DNA of 18,103 nucleotides from an uncultured Prevotellaceae bacterium (GTDB taxonomy: Bacteria > Bacteroidota > Bacteroidia > Bacteroidales > Bacteroidaceae): NCBI GenBank assembly GCA_937891085.1, contig CALAEY010000119.1:1-18103 (forward strand), read 5' to 3'. Every line of letters starts with the position of its first letter. Position 1 is the stretch's first letter. Shown one piece after another: positions 1 to 7,208 of the stretch. The notes under the pieces were generated by a model. It was not told where the DNA came from. It saw only the letters and a program-made list of their open reading frames with translations, and searched no databases. The position numbers and the translations under genes were made by a program.

Positions 1-32
1 AATTATTCTAACGGAACGGCTTCCACTCGAAT

Positions 33-1568
33 TTATGTATTAATAGATATTACCTTAAAAGTTGTGTAGGTAATTTCAATGGTAAGTGGATTGTCTGGAC
101 CACCTATAAGTTTAGCATAGGTTGGTTCCAGATTATGTTCCAAAGTATCCATTACCTTGGTTTGGTAGTAAGAGTCTGTATGGAATGATGCAGAAACAGG
201 AATCAGAAGCAGTTTATTTTCTTCTTTCCACTTGGCTTCCATCTCTTCAGTCCATGTTCCAGCAGCAGCCTTCTCTTGCATCTTCTCCTTAATAGTGGTA
301 GTCACTAAACGTGCAATATTCGGGAAAGTATAAGTGTTGTTGCTCGTTGCATTATGTTCCACGTAGTATGACAAGCTATTGTCTGTCACGTGAGCTCCTT
401 CAAAGAAGTCCTTAACATCCTTGGCTCGGATGAGCAACACAGATCCAGGTACATCCATGCTGTAGTCATATTCACTCTTCTGGTCATAATTGGTCAAGAC
501 TAAGTTCACGGAGTTGATAGTGTCATTCCTCAAGTCTTCTGCAATCTGGTCATAGGGAATCTCAATGGAAGTGAAGATGCCTGCAGGCGATTTGATGTAA
601 GTGTTGCTGGTCTCTGCCACCTTCTCATTGATTTTTGATGAGTTAGTGAACTTATTGGCCTGAATGACTTCTTTAGTTGAGGCAAATACGATTTGTGTAC
701 TAAGGCCGATGGAGTCAGAACCTGCAACCCCTTCATCATCTGTCACTTCCTTTACCAGTTTTACGCCGTTGTCATCTGTGTAATGCGCCAGAAGCGTCAT
801 GGTCAGGTCTACACGATCCACATAAAGAATAGTGCCGTCGCCAAAGTCGCTCTTAAGATAAACACCTGGGAATACATGTTTGATAAACTCTTCGGAGTTC
901 TTGAAATATTCAGGATGCGTCCTATTCAGATCAAAGATACGCTGACCATCCTCCTGCTTAAGTTGGAATCTAACATTTGGATAATACGTAGTAGTTTCTC
1001 GTTCTTCTGCAGAAACAGTGGCATCGTATGCCGTATAGGCGATAGTGCCTAAAAGATCATCTTCGTTATAGTACTTATCTACGTCAATGTTGGTGTATCT
1101 GAAGTTTCTATCCTTAGGATCTCGCTCATCCACCCAATTGTCATTCAGCAAGTAAGCGCTCATACGGCAGGCATTCAGCGGGTCGCCAAACCAAGTGCTG
1201 TAGTAGACCACCATTTCAAAATTTCGCACACTGTCGTCCACCAAAACACCAGATGCCTTGCCCGTAGCCTCGTCATAAGAATAGATATCAGGGAAACGAT
1301 AGTCGTCCAAGCAGTTCATTTCGGTAAGGAAGCTGGCTTCATAATAGCCGAAGTTCGGATCTGTGTAACGTCCGATATAGCCCTTGCTTGATCTAGCATA
1401 CACAGAGTCTGCTTTCACAGATGAAGTGGTGATGTCGTATGTAACCGTTTGGGATCTCATGACATCGTGTGAAGGCATAATGTCCCAGCCGATTGTACCC
1501 GTATTATCATCGCAGCCAACAAAAAAGAGTGCGATAAAAATGAATGCACCAAAGATTTTACTATTCAT
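33..1568 (-). CDS. DUF4270 family lipoprotein
   Basis: This 511-residue protein is predicted to be an exported lipoprotein of the Bacteroidota family DUF4270, whose function is not established. The N-terminus is a short hydrophobic signal (IFGAFIFIALFFVGC) ending in a lipobox with Cys19. Two Asp residues follow directly, which resembles the acidic export signals that send Bacteroidota lipoproteins to the cell surface (inference). The early Gly/Tyr-rich segment (about residues 62-82, with YIGRYTDPNFGYYEASFLTE) and a largely beta-type body match my memory of the family. No catalytic motif is visible. It begins 28 nt after the GT5-like gene, so the two are probably co-transcribed. Start: ATG at 1568 with an intact signal peptide. 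The family call is fairly sure; the role is unknown. Confidence 0.85.
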   Translation of the reverse strand: MNSKIFGAFIFIALFFVGCDDNTGTIGWDIMPSHDVMRSQTVTYDITTSSVKADSVYARSSKGYIGRYTDPNFGYYEASFLTEMNCLDDYRFPDIYSYDEATGKASGVLVDDSVRNFEMVVYYSTWFGDPLNACRMSAYLLNDNWVDERDPKDRNFRYTNIDVDKYYNEDDLLGTIAYTAYDATVSAEERETTTYYPNVRFQLKQEDGQRIFDLNRTHPEYFKNSEEFIKHVFPGVYLKSDFGDGTILYVDRVDLTMTLLAHYTDDNGVKLVKEVTDDEGVAGSDSIGLSTQIVFASTKEVIQANKFTNSSKINEKVAETSNTYIKSPAGIFTSIEIPYDQIAEDLRNDTINSVNLVLTNYDQKSEYDYSMDVPGSVLLIRAKDVKDFFEGAHVTDNSLSYYVEHNATSNNTYTFPNIARLVTTTIKEKMQEKAAAGTWTEEMEAKWKEENKLLLIPVSASFHTDSYYQTKVMDTLEHNLEPTYAKLIGGPDNPLTIEITYTTFKVISINT

Positions 1569-1596
1569 AGCTTAATCGCATGTAAAGTAACTTTTC

Positions 1597-2415
1597 TTAT
1601 TCTGTTTCAAAGAGTCTGTCGTAGAACTTATCACACTCATCGGCTTGGCTTTCTGGGGCTTGGTAGGGGAGGAATGGTTTGCCACTCTTTTTGGCAAACT
1701 TGATAAGCTCTTCACTGACATGCTCGCTCTGCTGTATAATGCCATCGGCATAGGTCATGGCCAATTTGCAAAGATTCTCATAGTTGGCAGAATCTTCCAA
1801 TAGGGCAATGTCTTCAGCGCTGATACCTTTCAGCAGAAGCTTCTCCTTATATTCTGGAGGGAATACTTGTTTGAAGTCGTTCTCGTAAAGTGAAAATACC
1901 ACTTTTGCCTCACGGAAAGAAGGCTCGTCACAGAAAGCCTTCTTAATATAAAGCGGGGCAAGGGCTGTCATCCATCCATGACAATGCACCACATCTGGAT
2001 TCCAACGTAGTTTCTTCACAGTCTCCAGCACACCTCTTGCATAGAAAATGGTTCGATCGTCATTCTCTTCATACTCATTTCCATTTTCATCTACCTCTTG
2101 AAGTTTTCCTTCGAAGTAATCGTCATTATCGATGAAGTATACCTGCATGCGGGCAGCTTGAATAGAGGCCACCTTGATAATCAGCGGGTGGTCTGTATCA
2201 TCGATGATGAGATTCATACCAGAAAGGCGAATCACTTCATGAAGCTGGTTGCGGCGCTCGTTGATATTTCCCCATTTAGGGATAAACGTACGTATCTCTT
2301 TACCTCTTTCCTGAATGGCCTGAGGCAAATTTCTCCCAACGAGTGACATCTCTGTCTCTGGAACGTATGGAGTAATTTCTTGTGTAATGAATAAAACTTT
2401 CTTTACATTAGTCAT
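1597..2415 (-). CDS. Glycosyltransferase-5 N-terminal-domain-only protein (glycogen/starch synthase-like)
   Basis: The 272 residues resemble only the N-terminal Rossmann half of GT5 glycogen/starch synthases. KKVLFITQEITPYVP at the start corresponds to the usual KVLFVSAEVAPF region, RGKEIRTFIPKWG at about 37-49 to the next strand, and DVVHCHGWMTALAPLYIKK at about 141-159 to the conserved DVVHxHDWHT segment. The KTGGL motif that binds ADP-glucose is replaced by PETEMSLVG (19-27). The whole C-terminal GT-B half with its catalytic glutamate is absent: a stop codon follows and the DUF4270 gene begins 28 nt later. The gene is often annotated as glycogen synthase in Bacteroidota, but the missing parts argue against that activity; a regulatory or carbohydrate-binding role is possible (inference). 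It is transcribed from its own promoter through a long leader hairpin. Confidence 0.85.
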   Translation of the reverse strand: MTNVKKVLFITQEITPYVPETEMSLVGRNLPQAIQERGKEIRTFIPKWGNINERRNQLHEVIRLSGMNLIIDDTDHPLIIKVASIQAARMQVYFIDNDDYFEGKLQEVDENGNEYEENDDRTIFYARGVLETVKKLRWNPDVVHCHGWMTALAPLYIKKAFCDEPSFREAKVVFSLYENDFKQVFPPEYKEKLLLKGISAEDIALLEDSANYENLCKLAMTYADGIIQQSEHVSEELIKFAKKSGKPFLPYQAPESQADECDKFYDRLFETE

Positions 2416-2442
2416 AATGAATGCATCTCTCTAATTCTATGC

Positions 2443-2498
2443 AAATGGTGTTAAAAGCAATAAATTAGAATCTCTAATCAATGCTTTTAACCCCATTT
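2443..2498 (-). promoter_or_regulatory. Long 5'-leader stem-loop upstream of the GT5-like gene
   Basis: A near-perfect inverted repeat. Arm 2443-2459 (AAATGGTGTTAAAAGCA) faces arm 2482-2498 (TGCTTTTAACCCCATTT): 16 of 17 positions pair, with one mismatch at 2449/2492. Inside it a second stem, 2464-2469 (ATTAGA) with 2473-2478 (TCTAAT), closes a 3-nt loop. The element begins about 10 nt downstream of the expected transcription start and ends 27 nt before the ATG, so the mRNA would carry it at its extreme 5' end. No U-run follows, so it does not look like an intrinsic terminator. It could stabilise the mRNA, bind a protein or be a small mobile repeat. Confidence 0.7.
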
Positions 2499-2513
2499 TA
2501 CAATATTCCGATG

Positions 2514-2521
2514 CAAAGATA
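2514..2521 (-). promoter_or_regulatory. Bacteroidota -7 promoter box of the GT5-like gene
   Basis: On the minus strand the sequence reads TATCTTTGC, an exact match to the Bacteroidota primary-sigma -7 consensus TAnnTTTG. I see no clear TTG -33 box at the usual spacing; the region there is simply AT-rich. The predicted leader is about 95 nt and contains the large stem-loop. It lies between the stop of the flavoprotein gene and the GT5-like ATG, so the GT5-DUF4270 pair probably forms its own transcription unit. Confidence 0.65.
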
Positions 2522-2593
2522 CAAAAAAATGCTTAATTTAATAGCTTTTATTTTGCTTATTAATCCTTATAATTGTTAACTTTTGTGTCTTTA

Positions 2594-4909
2594 TTAGTTT
2601 TTTGTTGGAACAGAATCTTGCAATTTTGCGTCCATAGAAGCAGCTGCACGACGTCCATCACCCATAGCTAAGATGACTGTTGCACCTCCACGTACGATAT
2701 CACCACCTGCAAAAATAGTAGGAATGTTCGACTGGAGATCGTCGTTTACAGCAATAGTTCCCTTCTTCCCAAGTTCCAAACCCTTTACTGAGCGTGGAAC
2801 AATAGGGTTAGGAGATACGCCAATTGCCACAATCACGAGGTCGGCATCCAGAGTCTCTGTGGCACCTGGGATAGCTACAGGGCTTCTTCTTCCTGAAGCA
2901 TCGGGTTCACCAAGTTCCATCTTTTGCAATACCACTTGGCTCACTCGTCCTTGTTCATCTGCCAGATACTCAATAGGGTTGTGGAGGGTCATGAATCTTA
3001 CACCTTCTTCCTTAGCATGCTTCACCTCTTCCTTGCGCGCAGGCATTTCGTCTTCAGAACGGCGGTAAACTATGGTCGCTGATTCCGCACCCAGTCGTAA
3101 AGCTGTGCGCACAGAGTCCATAGCAGTATTGCCACCACCTACTACAACAACGTGTTTGCCAAATGGAACAGGCGTATCCGTATCATTGCTTGCAGCGTCC
3201 ATGAGGTTCACACGGGTAAGGAACTCATTGGATGAAAGTACGTTGATATAGTTTTCACCTGGGATATGCATGAAATTAGGCAGACCAGCACCGCTACCTA
3301 CAAAGATGCCCTTAAATCCTTCTTCCTCTAACTGTTCGATACTGATGGTCTTGCCGATGATGCAATCTTTTACAAACTTCACACCCATCTGTGCCAAGGC
3401 ATTAATCTCAACATCCACAATCTTGTTGGGCAGACGGAATTCTGGGATACCATATTTTAGCACACCACCAATTTCGTGCAGAGCCTCAAATACTGTAACA
3501 TCATATCCCTTCTTGATCATATCACCAGCAAAGGAAAGACCAGAAGGACCAGAACCAACAACTGCCACTTTGATACCATTCTTTTTCTTAATCTCAGGTA
3601 CAGTCATCTGGCCACTTTCGCGCTCATAGTCAGCAGCAAAACGCTCCAAGTATCCAATAGTCACGGCTTCGCCCTTCGTCTTGAGGTGAATACAATGGCT
3701 TTCACACTGCTTCTCTTGTGGACAAACACGACCACAGACAGCTGGTAATGAACTGGTTTCACGTAATGTGTGTGCAGCCTCAATGAACTCTCCGCGCTCT
3801 ATATTCTTGATGAATCGAGGTATGTCGATGTTTACAGGGCAGCCTTGAACGCAACCTGGGTTCGCGCAGTCTAGGCAACGTTTTGACTCTATGAGCGCTT
3901 GTTCCTTCGTGAGACCTTGGTTGACTTCCTCTTTGCGAATATGTGCACGATAGCCCGGATCCAGTTCGTTCATCTTAGCACGTGCGATCGCCATGCGATC
4001 TTTTGGCTTCATGCTCTTTCTGAGTTCTTGTCTCCATGCTGCATCACGACTTTTCTCAAGGGCTTCAGCCTCTGCCTGTGCTTGTGCTTGCTGCTCCTCG
4101 TATTTCTTCAACTCAGCCATTTCCTCTGGCTTGTAAGCACCCATGCGCTTCATCATTTCATCGAAATCCACCTTATGACCGTCGAATTCAGGTCCGTCTA
4201 CACAAACGAACTTTGTCTGTCCGTCAATAGTCACACGGCAGGCTCCGCACATGCCTGTACCATCTACCATAATGGTATTAAGTGATACGTCGGTAGAGAT
4301 TTCGTATTTCTTAGTTAGCAGGCATACAAACTTCATCATGATGGCAGGACCGATAGCGAAGCACTTATCCACTTTCTCACGTTGGATCACGCTTTCAATA
4401 CCTTGAGTAACCAAACCCTTATTGCCATAAGAACCATCATCCGTCATGATAATCAGTTCGTCAGAAGCCTTGCGCATTTCGTCTTCCAGAATAATCAGTT
4501 CCTTGCTGCGTCCAGCGAGAACGGCAATAACCTTGTTGCCAGCTGCCTTGAGCGCTTGGGCGATAGGAAGCATTGGAGCAATACCCACACCACCACCAGC
4601 ACAAATGACGGTGCCGAACTTTTCAATGTGTGTAGGTTGCCCTAGTGGACCTACAACGTCGGTGATATAGTCTCCTTCATTGAGTTCACAGAGTTTATGT
4701 GTAGACACGCCCATTTTCTGAACTACCAGCGTAATGGTGCCTTTTTCTTCATCTGCTTCTGCAATGGTCAATGGTACGCGTTCGCCCTTTTCACCAATAC
4801 GGAAAATAACAAAATTACCTGGTCTGCGTGACTTGGCAATCAGGGGTGCCTCAACGACAAACTTAAAAACTTTCTCAGAGAATTGCTCTTTGCTAACGAT
4901 TTTGTTCAT
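2594..4909 (-). CDS. Fused NfnA/PyrK-like and NfnB/GltD-like flavoprotein (ferredoxin-NADP(H) oxidoreductase type)
   Basis: A 771-residue fusion of two flavoprotein subunits. Residues 1-250 are a PyrK/NfnA-type ferredoxin reductase: an FAD region (RRPGNFVIFRIG, 28-39), an NAD(P)-binding loop (CAGGGVGIAP, 103-112) and a [2Fe-2S] site at Cys221, Cys224 and Cys236, with Asp216 placed as the fourth ligand as in Nfn enzymes. A charged Gln/Ala/Glu-rich linker (about 255-300) follows. Residues 300-771 are GltD/NfnB-like: two Cys clusters (345, 348, 353, 357 and 392, 396, 402, 406) for [4Fe-4S], FAD motif GSGPSG (452-457), a second dinucleotide motif GGGNTA (591-596) and the terminal FAD-contacting AGGDIVRGGATV (734-745). 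It is usually annotated as a DHOD-B/glutamate synthase fusion, but no GOGAT large subunit or pyrD is adjacent. An Nfn-type NADH/ferredoxin/NADPH exchange is the better guess (inference). It has its own promoter. Confidence 0.9.
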   Translation of the reverse strand: MNKIVSKEQFSEKVFKFVVEAPLIAKSRRPGNFVIFRIGEKGERVPLTIAEADEEKGTITLVVQKMGVSTHKLCELNEGDYITDVVGPLGQPTHIEKFGTVICAGGGVGIAPMLPIAQALKAAGNKVIAVLAGRSKELIILEDEMRKASDELIIMTDDGSYGNKGLVTQGIESVIQREKVDKCFAIGPAIMMKFVCLLTKKYEISTDVSLNTIMVDGTGMCGACRVTIDGQTKFVCVDGPEFDGHKVDFDEMMKRMGAYKPEEMAELKKYEEQQAQAQAEAEALEKSRDAAWRQELRKSMKPKDRMAIARAKMNELDPGYRAHIRKEEVNQGLTKEQALIESKRCLDCANPGCVQGCPVNIDIPRFIKNIERGEFIEAAHTLRETSSLPAVCGRVCPQEKQCESHCIHLKTKGEAVTIGYLERFAADYERESGQMTVPEIKKKNGIKVAVVGSGPSGLSFAGDMIKKGYDVTVFEALHEIGGVLKYGIPEFRLPNKIVDVEINALAQMGVKFVKDCIIGKTISIEQLEEEGFKGIFVGSGAGLPNFMHIPGENYINVLSSNEFLTRVNLMDAASNDTDTPVPFGKHVVVVGGGNTAMDSVRTALRLGAESATIVYRRSEDEMPARKEEVKHAKEEGVRFMTLHNPIEYLADEQGRVSQVVLQKMELGEPDASGRRSPVAIPGATETLDADLVIVAIGVSPNPIVPRSVKGLELGKKGTIAVNDDLQSNIPTIFAGGDIVRGGATVILAMGDGRRAAASMDAKLQDSVPTKN

Positions 4910-4966
4910 TTTATTTATGATTAGTTGTCTAATTAATCGATTTTTCTTTCAAATTGAAAGCGTCTG

Positions 4967-4998
4967 CAAAGATAATGCGTTATTTTGCAAATTGCAAA
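4967..4998 (-). promoter_or_regulatory. Promoter of the fused flavoprotein gene
   Basis: The minus strand shows TTTG (4998-4995), then 20 nt, then TATCTTTG (4974-4967). This is a full match to the Bacteroidota -33/-7 promoter. It lies just beyond the serS terminator and gives a leader of roughly 53-55 nt before the ATG at 4909. The box structure and the upstream terminator together argue that the flavoprotein gene is transcribed independently. Confidence 0.8.
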
Positions 4999-5020
4999 GA
5001 ATGTAGGACTTTTTTATAAT

Positions 5021-5053
5021 AAAAACGGATTTCACAGTTTCCCATGAAATCCG
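5021..5053 (-). terminator. Intrinsic terminator of serS
   Basis: On the minus strand a perfect 9-bp stem CGGATTTCA/TGAAATCCG (positions 5053-5045 and 5034-5026) with a 10-nt loop is followed directly by TTTTT (5025-5021). It sits 27 nt after the serS stop codon. Confidence 0.88.
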
Positions 5054-5080
5054 CTTTATGTAAAGATGTAACAGATAGGA

Positions 5081-6355
5081 TTAGTCTATCATTTCAAAAC
5101 CTGTGTAAGGTACCAACGCTTTTGGTATGCGAATACCTTCTGGAGTTTGGAAGTCTTCCAGCAATGCAGCTACGATACGTGGGAGTGCCAAAGCAGATCC
5201 ATTCAAGGTGTGACAAAGTTCAACCTTCTTGTCAGCATTGCGGTAGCGACACTTCAGACGGTTGGCTTGATAAGTGTCAAAGTTGGAAACAGAGCTTACT
5301 TCCAGCCAACGCTTCTGGGCTTCCGAATAAACCTCAAAATCATAGCAGATAGCAGCCGTGAAACTCATGTCACCACCACAAAGGCGAAGAATGCGATAGG
5401 GGAGTTCGAGCTTCTGCAGCAGTCCTTCCACATGGTCCAGCATCTCTTGATGACTTTCGCGAGAATGCTCAGGTTTATCAATGCGTACCAATTCAACTTT
5501 TGAGAACTCATGCAGTCTGTTCAAACCACGAACGTCCTTACCGTATGAACCAGCTTCACGGCGGAAACACTCGGTGTATGCACAATTCTTGATAGGAAGT
5601 TCTTTCTCATCTACGATCACGTCACGATAGATGTTGGTTACAGGAACCTCGGCAGTAGGAATCAAATAGAAGTCATCTACTTGACAATGATACATCTGTC
5701 CTTCTTTGTCTGGCAGCTGACCAGTTCCATAACCACTGTCGGCATTCACTACCGTTGGAGGCTGGATTTCTGTATAGCCGGCATTGCCTGCTTCTGTCAG
5801 GAAGAAGTTGATAAGGGCACGCTGAAGGCGAGCACCTTTACCTTTATATACAGGGAATCCTGCACCAGTGATTTTTACGCCAAGGTCAAAGTCGATGAGG
5901 TCATACTTCTTAGCCAGTTCCCAATGTGGCAGTGGATTCTCTGGCAGATCAGTCAGCTTGCCGCCCATTTTCACCACAACGTTGTCCTCTGCTCCAGTAC
6001 CTTCTGGTACTTCGTCATAAGGGATATTAGGAATGGCATAGAGCAGTTGCTTCAGATCTTCAGCGGCTTTGTCCATCTCTGCTTGAAGAGTCTTGTTTAC
6101 TTCTTTCAGCTCAGCAACACGTGATTTGGCGTTGTTGGCTTCCTCTTGGTTGCCTTGTTTCATGAGCATACCGATGCTTTTGCTCAGTTTGTTGGCTTCA
6201 GCCAGATTGCCGTCCAACACCGTCTGTGTATTACGACGCTTGTTGTTCAGCGCGATCACCTGTTCGATGGTCTCCTTAGCGTTAGCGAAATGCTTTTTCT
6301 CCAGACCTTTGATGACCTTTTCGGTATCTTCGGTGATTTGTTTAATGGTAAGCAT
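5081..6355 (-). CDS. serS: Seryl-tRNA synthetase
   Basis: This class II aminoacyl-tRNA synthetase charges tRNA-Ser with serine in the cytoplasm. The chosen start, ATG at 6355 (MLTIKQITED), gives 424 residues, the family's usual length. The frame stays open to 6406, but those extra 17 codons overlap the terminator hairpin and have no counterpart in SerRS. Visible parts are the N-terminal antiparallel coiled-coil arm that grips the tRNA long variable arm (about 10-105), the serine-pocket segment TAEVP (234-238), motif 2 FRREAGSYGKDVRGLNRLH (264-282) and motif 3 NGSALALPRIVAALLE (385-400). An intrinsic terminator lies between rpmA and serS, so it is probably expressed by read-through or from a weak promoter. 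A second terminator follows it. Confidence 0.97.
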   Translation of the reverse strand: MLTIKQITEDTEKVIKGLEKKHFANAKETIEQVIALNNKRRNTQTVLDGNLAEANKLSKSIGMLMKQGNQEEANNAKSRVAELKEVNKTLQAEMDKAAEDLKQLLYAIPNIPYDEVPEGTGAEDNVVVKMGGKLTDLPENPLPHWELAKKYDLIDFDLGVKITGAGFPVYKGKGARLQRALINFFLTEAGNAGYTEIQPPTVVNADSGYGTGQLPDKEGQMYHCQVDDFYLIPTAEVPVTNIYRDVIVDEKELPIKNCAYTECFRREAGSYGKDVRGLNRLHEFSKVELVRIDKPEHSRESHQEMLDHVEGLLQKLELPYRILRLCGGDMSFTAAICYDFEVYSEAQKRWLEVSSVSNFDTYQANRLKCRYRNADKKVELCHTLNGSALALPRIVAALLEDFQTPEGIRIPKALVPYTGFEMID

Positions 6356-6370
6356 GATAGATTGCAATTT

Positions 6371-6411
6371 AAAAAAGGGATGCATCCAATGTGGTATTGG
6401 CCGCATCCCTT
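6371..6411 (-). terminator. Intrinsic terminator after rpmA, within the serS leader
   Basis: On the minus strand AAGGGATGC (6411-6403) pairs perfectly with GCATCCCTT (6383-6375). Inside, CCAAT/ATTGG (6400-6396 with 6390-6386) forms a second 5-bp stem. The outer arm runs straight into a T-run (6376-6371). It lies 24 nt after the rpmA stop and only 15 nt before the serS ATG. It probably ends most rplU-rpmA transcripts. Confidence 0.85.
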
Positions 6412-6435
6412 ATTCTTTTACTTAATAAGTGAAAC

Positions 6436-6720
6436 TTATGCTTCTGCTACGGCTTCGGTTGGAATTACATGTACTGAACGCTTGTCAGACTTTCCGTTTA
6501 CGATGCCTCTCTTGAACTCTACAGTTCCATCAACCAGTGCATACAGGGTGTGGTCCTTGCCCATACCGATGTTTCTGCCAGGATGGAATGATGTACCTCT
6601 CTGACGAACGATGATGCTGCCTGCTTTTACAGACTGTCCGCCCCAAATCTTAACGCCTAATCTCTTGCTATGTGATTCGCGTCCGTTCTTAGAACTACTT
6701 ACACCTTTTTTATGTGCCAT
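6436..6720 (-). CDS. rpmA: 50S ribosomal protein L27
   Basis: At 94 residues this is full-length bacterial L27, a large-subunit protein whose N-terminal tail reaches the peptidyl-transferase centre. The start MAHKKGVSSSKNGRESHSKR and the following GVKIWGGQSVKAGSIIVRQRG are diagnostic for L27. There is no cleavable N-terminal extension of the kind seen in Firmicutes: the protein begins directly with MAHKKG. The C-terminal tail (EAVAEA) is short and acidic. It lies 22 nt downstream of rplU, the standard bacterial pair, and shares its promoter. A strong terminator follows. Confidence 0.98.
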   Translation of the reverse strand: MAHKKGVSSSKNGRESHSKRLGVKIWGGQSVKAGSIIVRQRGTSFHPGRNIGMGKDHTLYALVDGTVEFKRGIVNGKSDKRSVHVIPTEAVAEA

Positions 6721-6742
6721 AATTGTCTGTTCTTTTTAATGA

Positions 6743-7060
6743 TTAAGCAACTACTTCTTTAATGGTCAGCTCAGTGAACTGCTGGCGATGGCCATTCAGT
6801 TTGTGCAGACCTTTTCTTCTCTTCTTGTGGAAAACAAGAACCTTGTCTCCCTTCACCATCTCAGTAACTACTTCGCAAACTACCTTTGCACCTTCTACTG
6901 TTGGAGCACCAACGGTAATGGCACCTTCATTGTCTACGAGGAGCACTTTGTCAAACTCTACTGTGGCACCCTTCTCAGCTTCTACCATGTGGTGCACGAA
7001 CAGCTTTTTGCCAGCCTCAGCTTTGAATTGCTGACCTTGAATCTCTACAATTGCGTACAT
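6743..7060 (-). CDS. rplU: 50S ribosomal protein L21
   Basis: The 105-residue protein is full-length L21, which binds 23S rRNA on the large subunit. Family hallmarks are the N-terminal MYAIVEIQGQQFKAEAGKKL, the central VGAPTVEGAKVVCEV and the C-terminal basic KKRRKGLHKLNGHRQQFTEL, where L21 contacts RNA. It is the first gene of the rplU-rpmA operon, transcribed from the strong promoter at 7147-7178 through a leader of about 80 nt. The leader is a plausible place for ribosomal-protein feedback, but I could not identify a convincing structure. No Shine-Dalgarno is present; the start is preceded by A/T-rich sequence, as is usual in Bacteroidota. Confidence 0.98.
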   Translation of the reverse strand: MYAIVEIQGQQFKAEAGKKLFVHHMVEAEKGATVEFDKVLLVDNEGAITVGAPTVEGAKVVCEVVTEMVKGDKVLVFHKKRRKGLHKLNGHRQQFTELTIKEVVA

Positions 7061-7146
7061 TTTTATGACGTTTAAAGTTTGCCCGTCGGGTGGCCGCTAA
7101 TCACTTAGAGGACACTTCTTCGAACCCGTTTCGGTATAATCGGCTG

Positions 7147-7178
7147 CAAAGATAGGGCTTATTTTTTTATCCCGCAAA
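7147..7178 (-). promoter_or_regulatory. Promoter of the rplU-rpmA operon
   Basis: The minus strand reads TTTG (7178-7175), 20 nt of spacer, then TATCTTTG (7154-7147) followed by CAGCC. This is a textbook Bacteroidota promoter. It lies 30 nt beyond the stop codon of the ABC ATPase gene and about 85 nt before the rplU ATG, so it separates the ribosomal genes from the transporter. Confidence 0.88.
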
Positions 7179-7208
7179 TTTCTTTGGATTAAAAACTTCT
7201 AAAAAATT

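Noticed and set aside
1..32. Terminator after the DUF4270 gene
   Set aside because: Only a 4-bp GGAA/TTCC stem is visible and there is no T-run on the minus strand.
2594..4909. Glutamate synthase small subunit as the main function
   Set aside because: The C-terminal half is GltD-like, but the fusion to an NfnA/PyrK module, the Asp/Cys cluster pattern and the lack of a neighbouring gltB fit an Nfn-type enzyme better.
6356..6406. A longer serS starting 17 codons upstream
   Set aside because: The extension would be translated from the rpmA terminator stem and has no match in seryl-tRNA synthetases; ATG at 6355 gives the standard N-terminus.
7081..7146. A pseudoknot in the rplU leader (CGGGT/ACCCG with GCCG/CGGC)
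   Set aside because: The stems are only 4-5 bp and one strand overlaps the expected transcription start, so it may not be in the RNA. Covariation would be needed before calling a ribosomal-protein leader.
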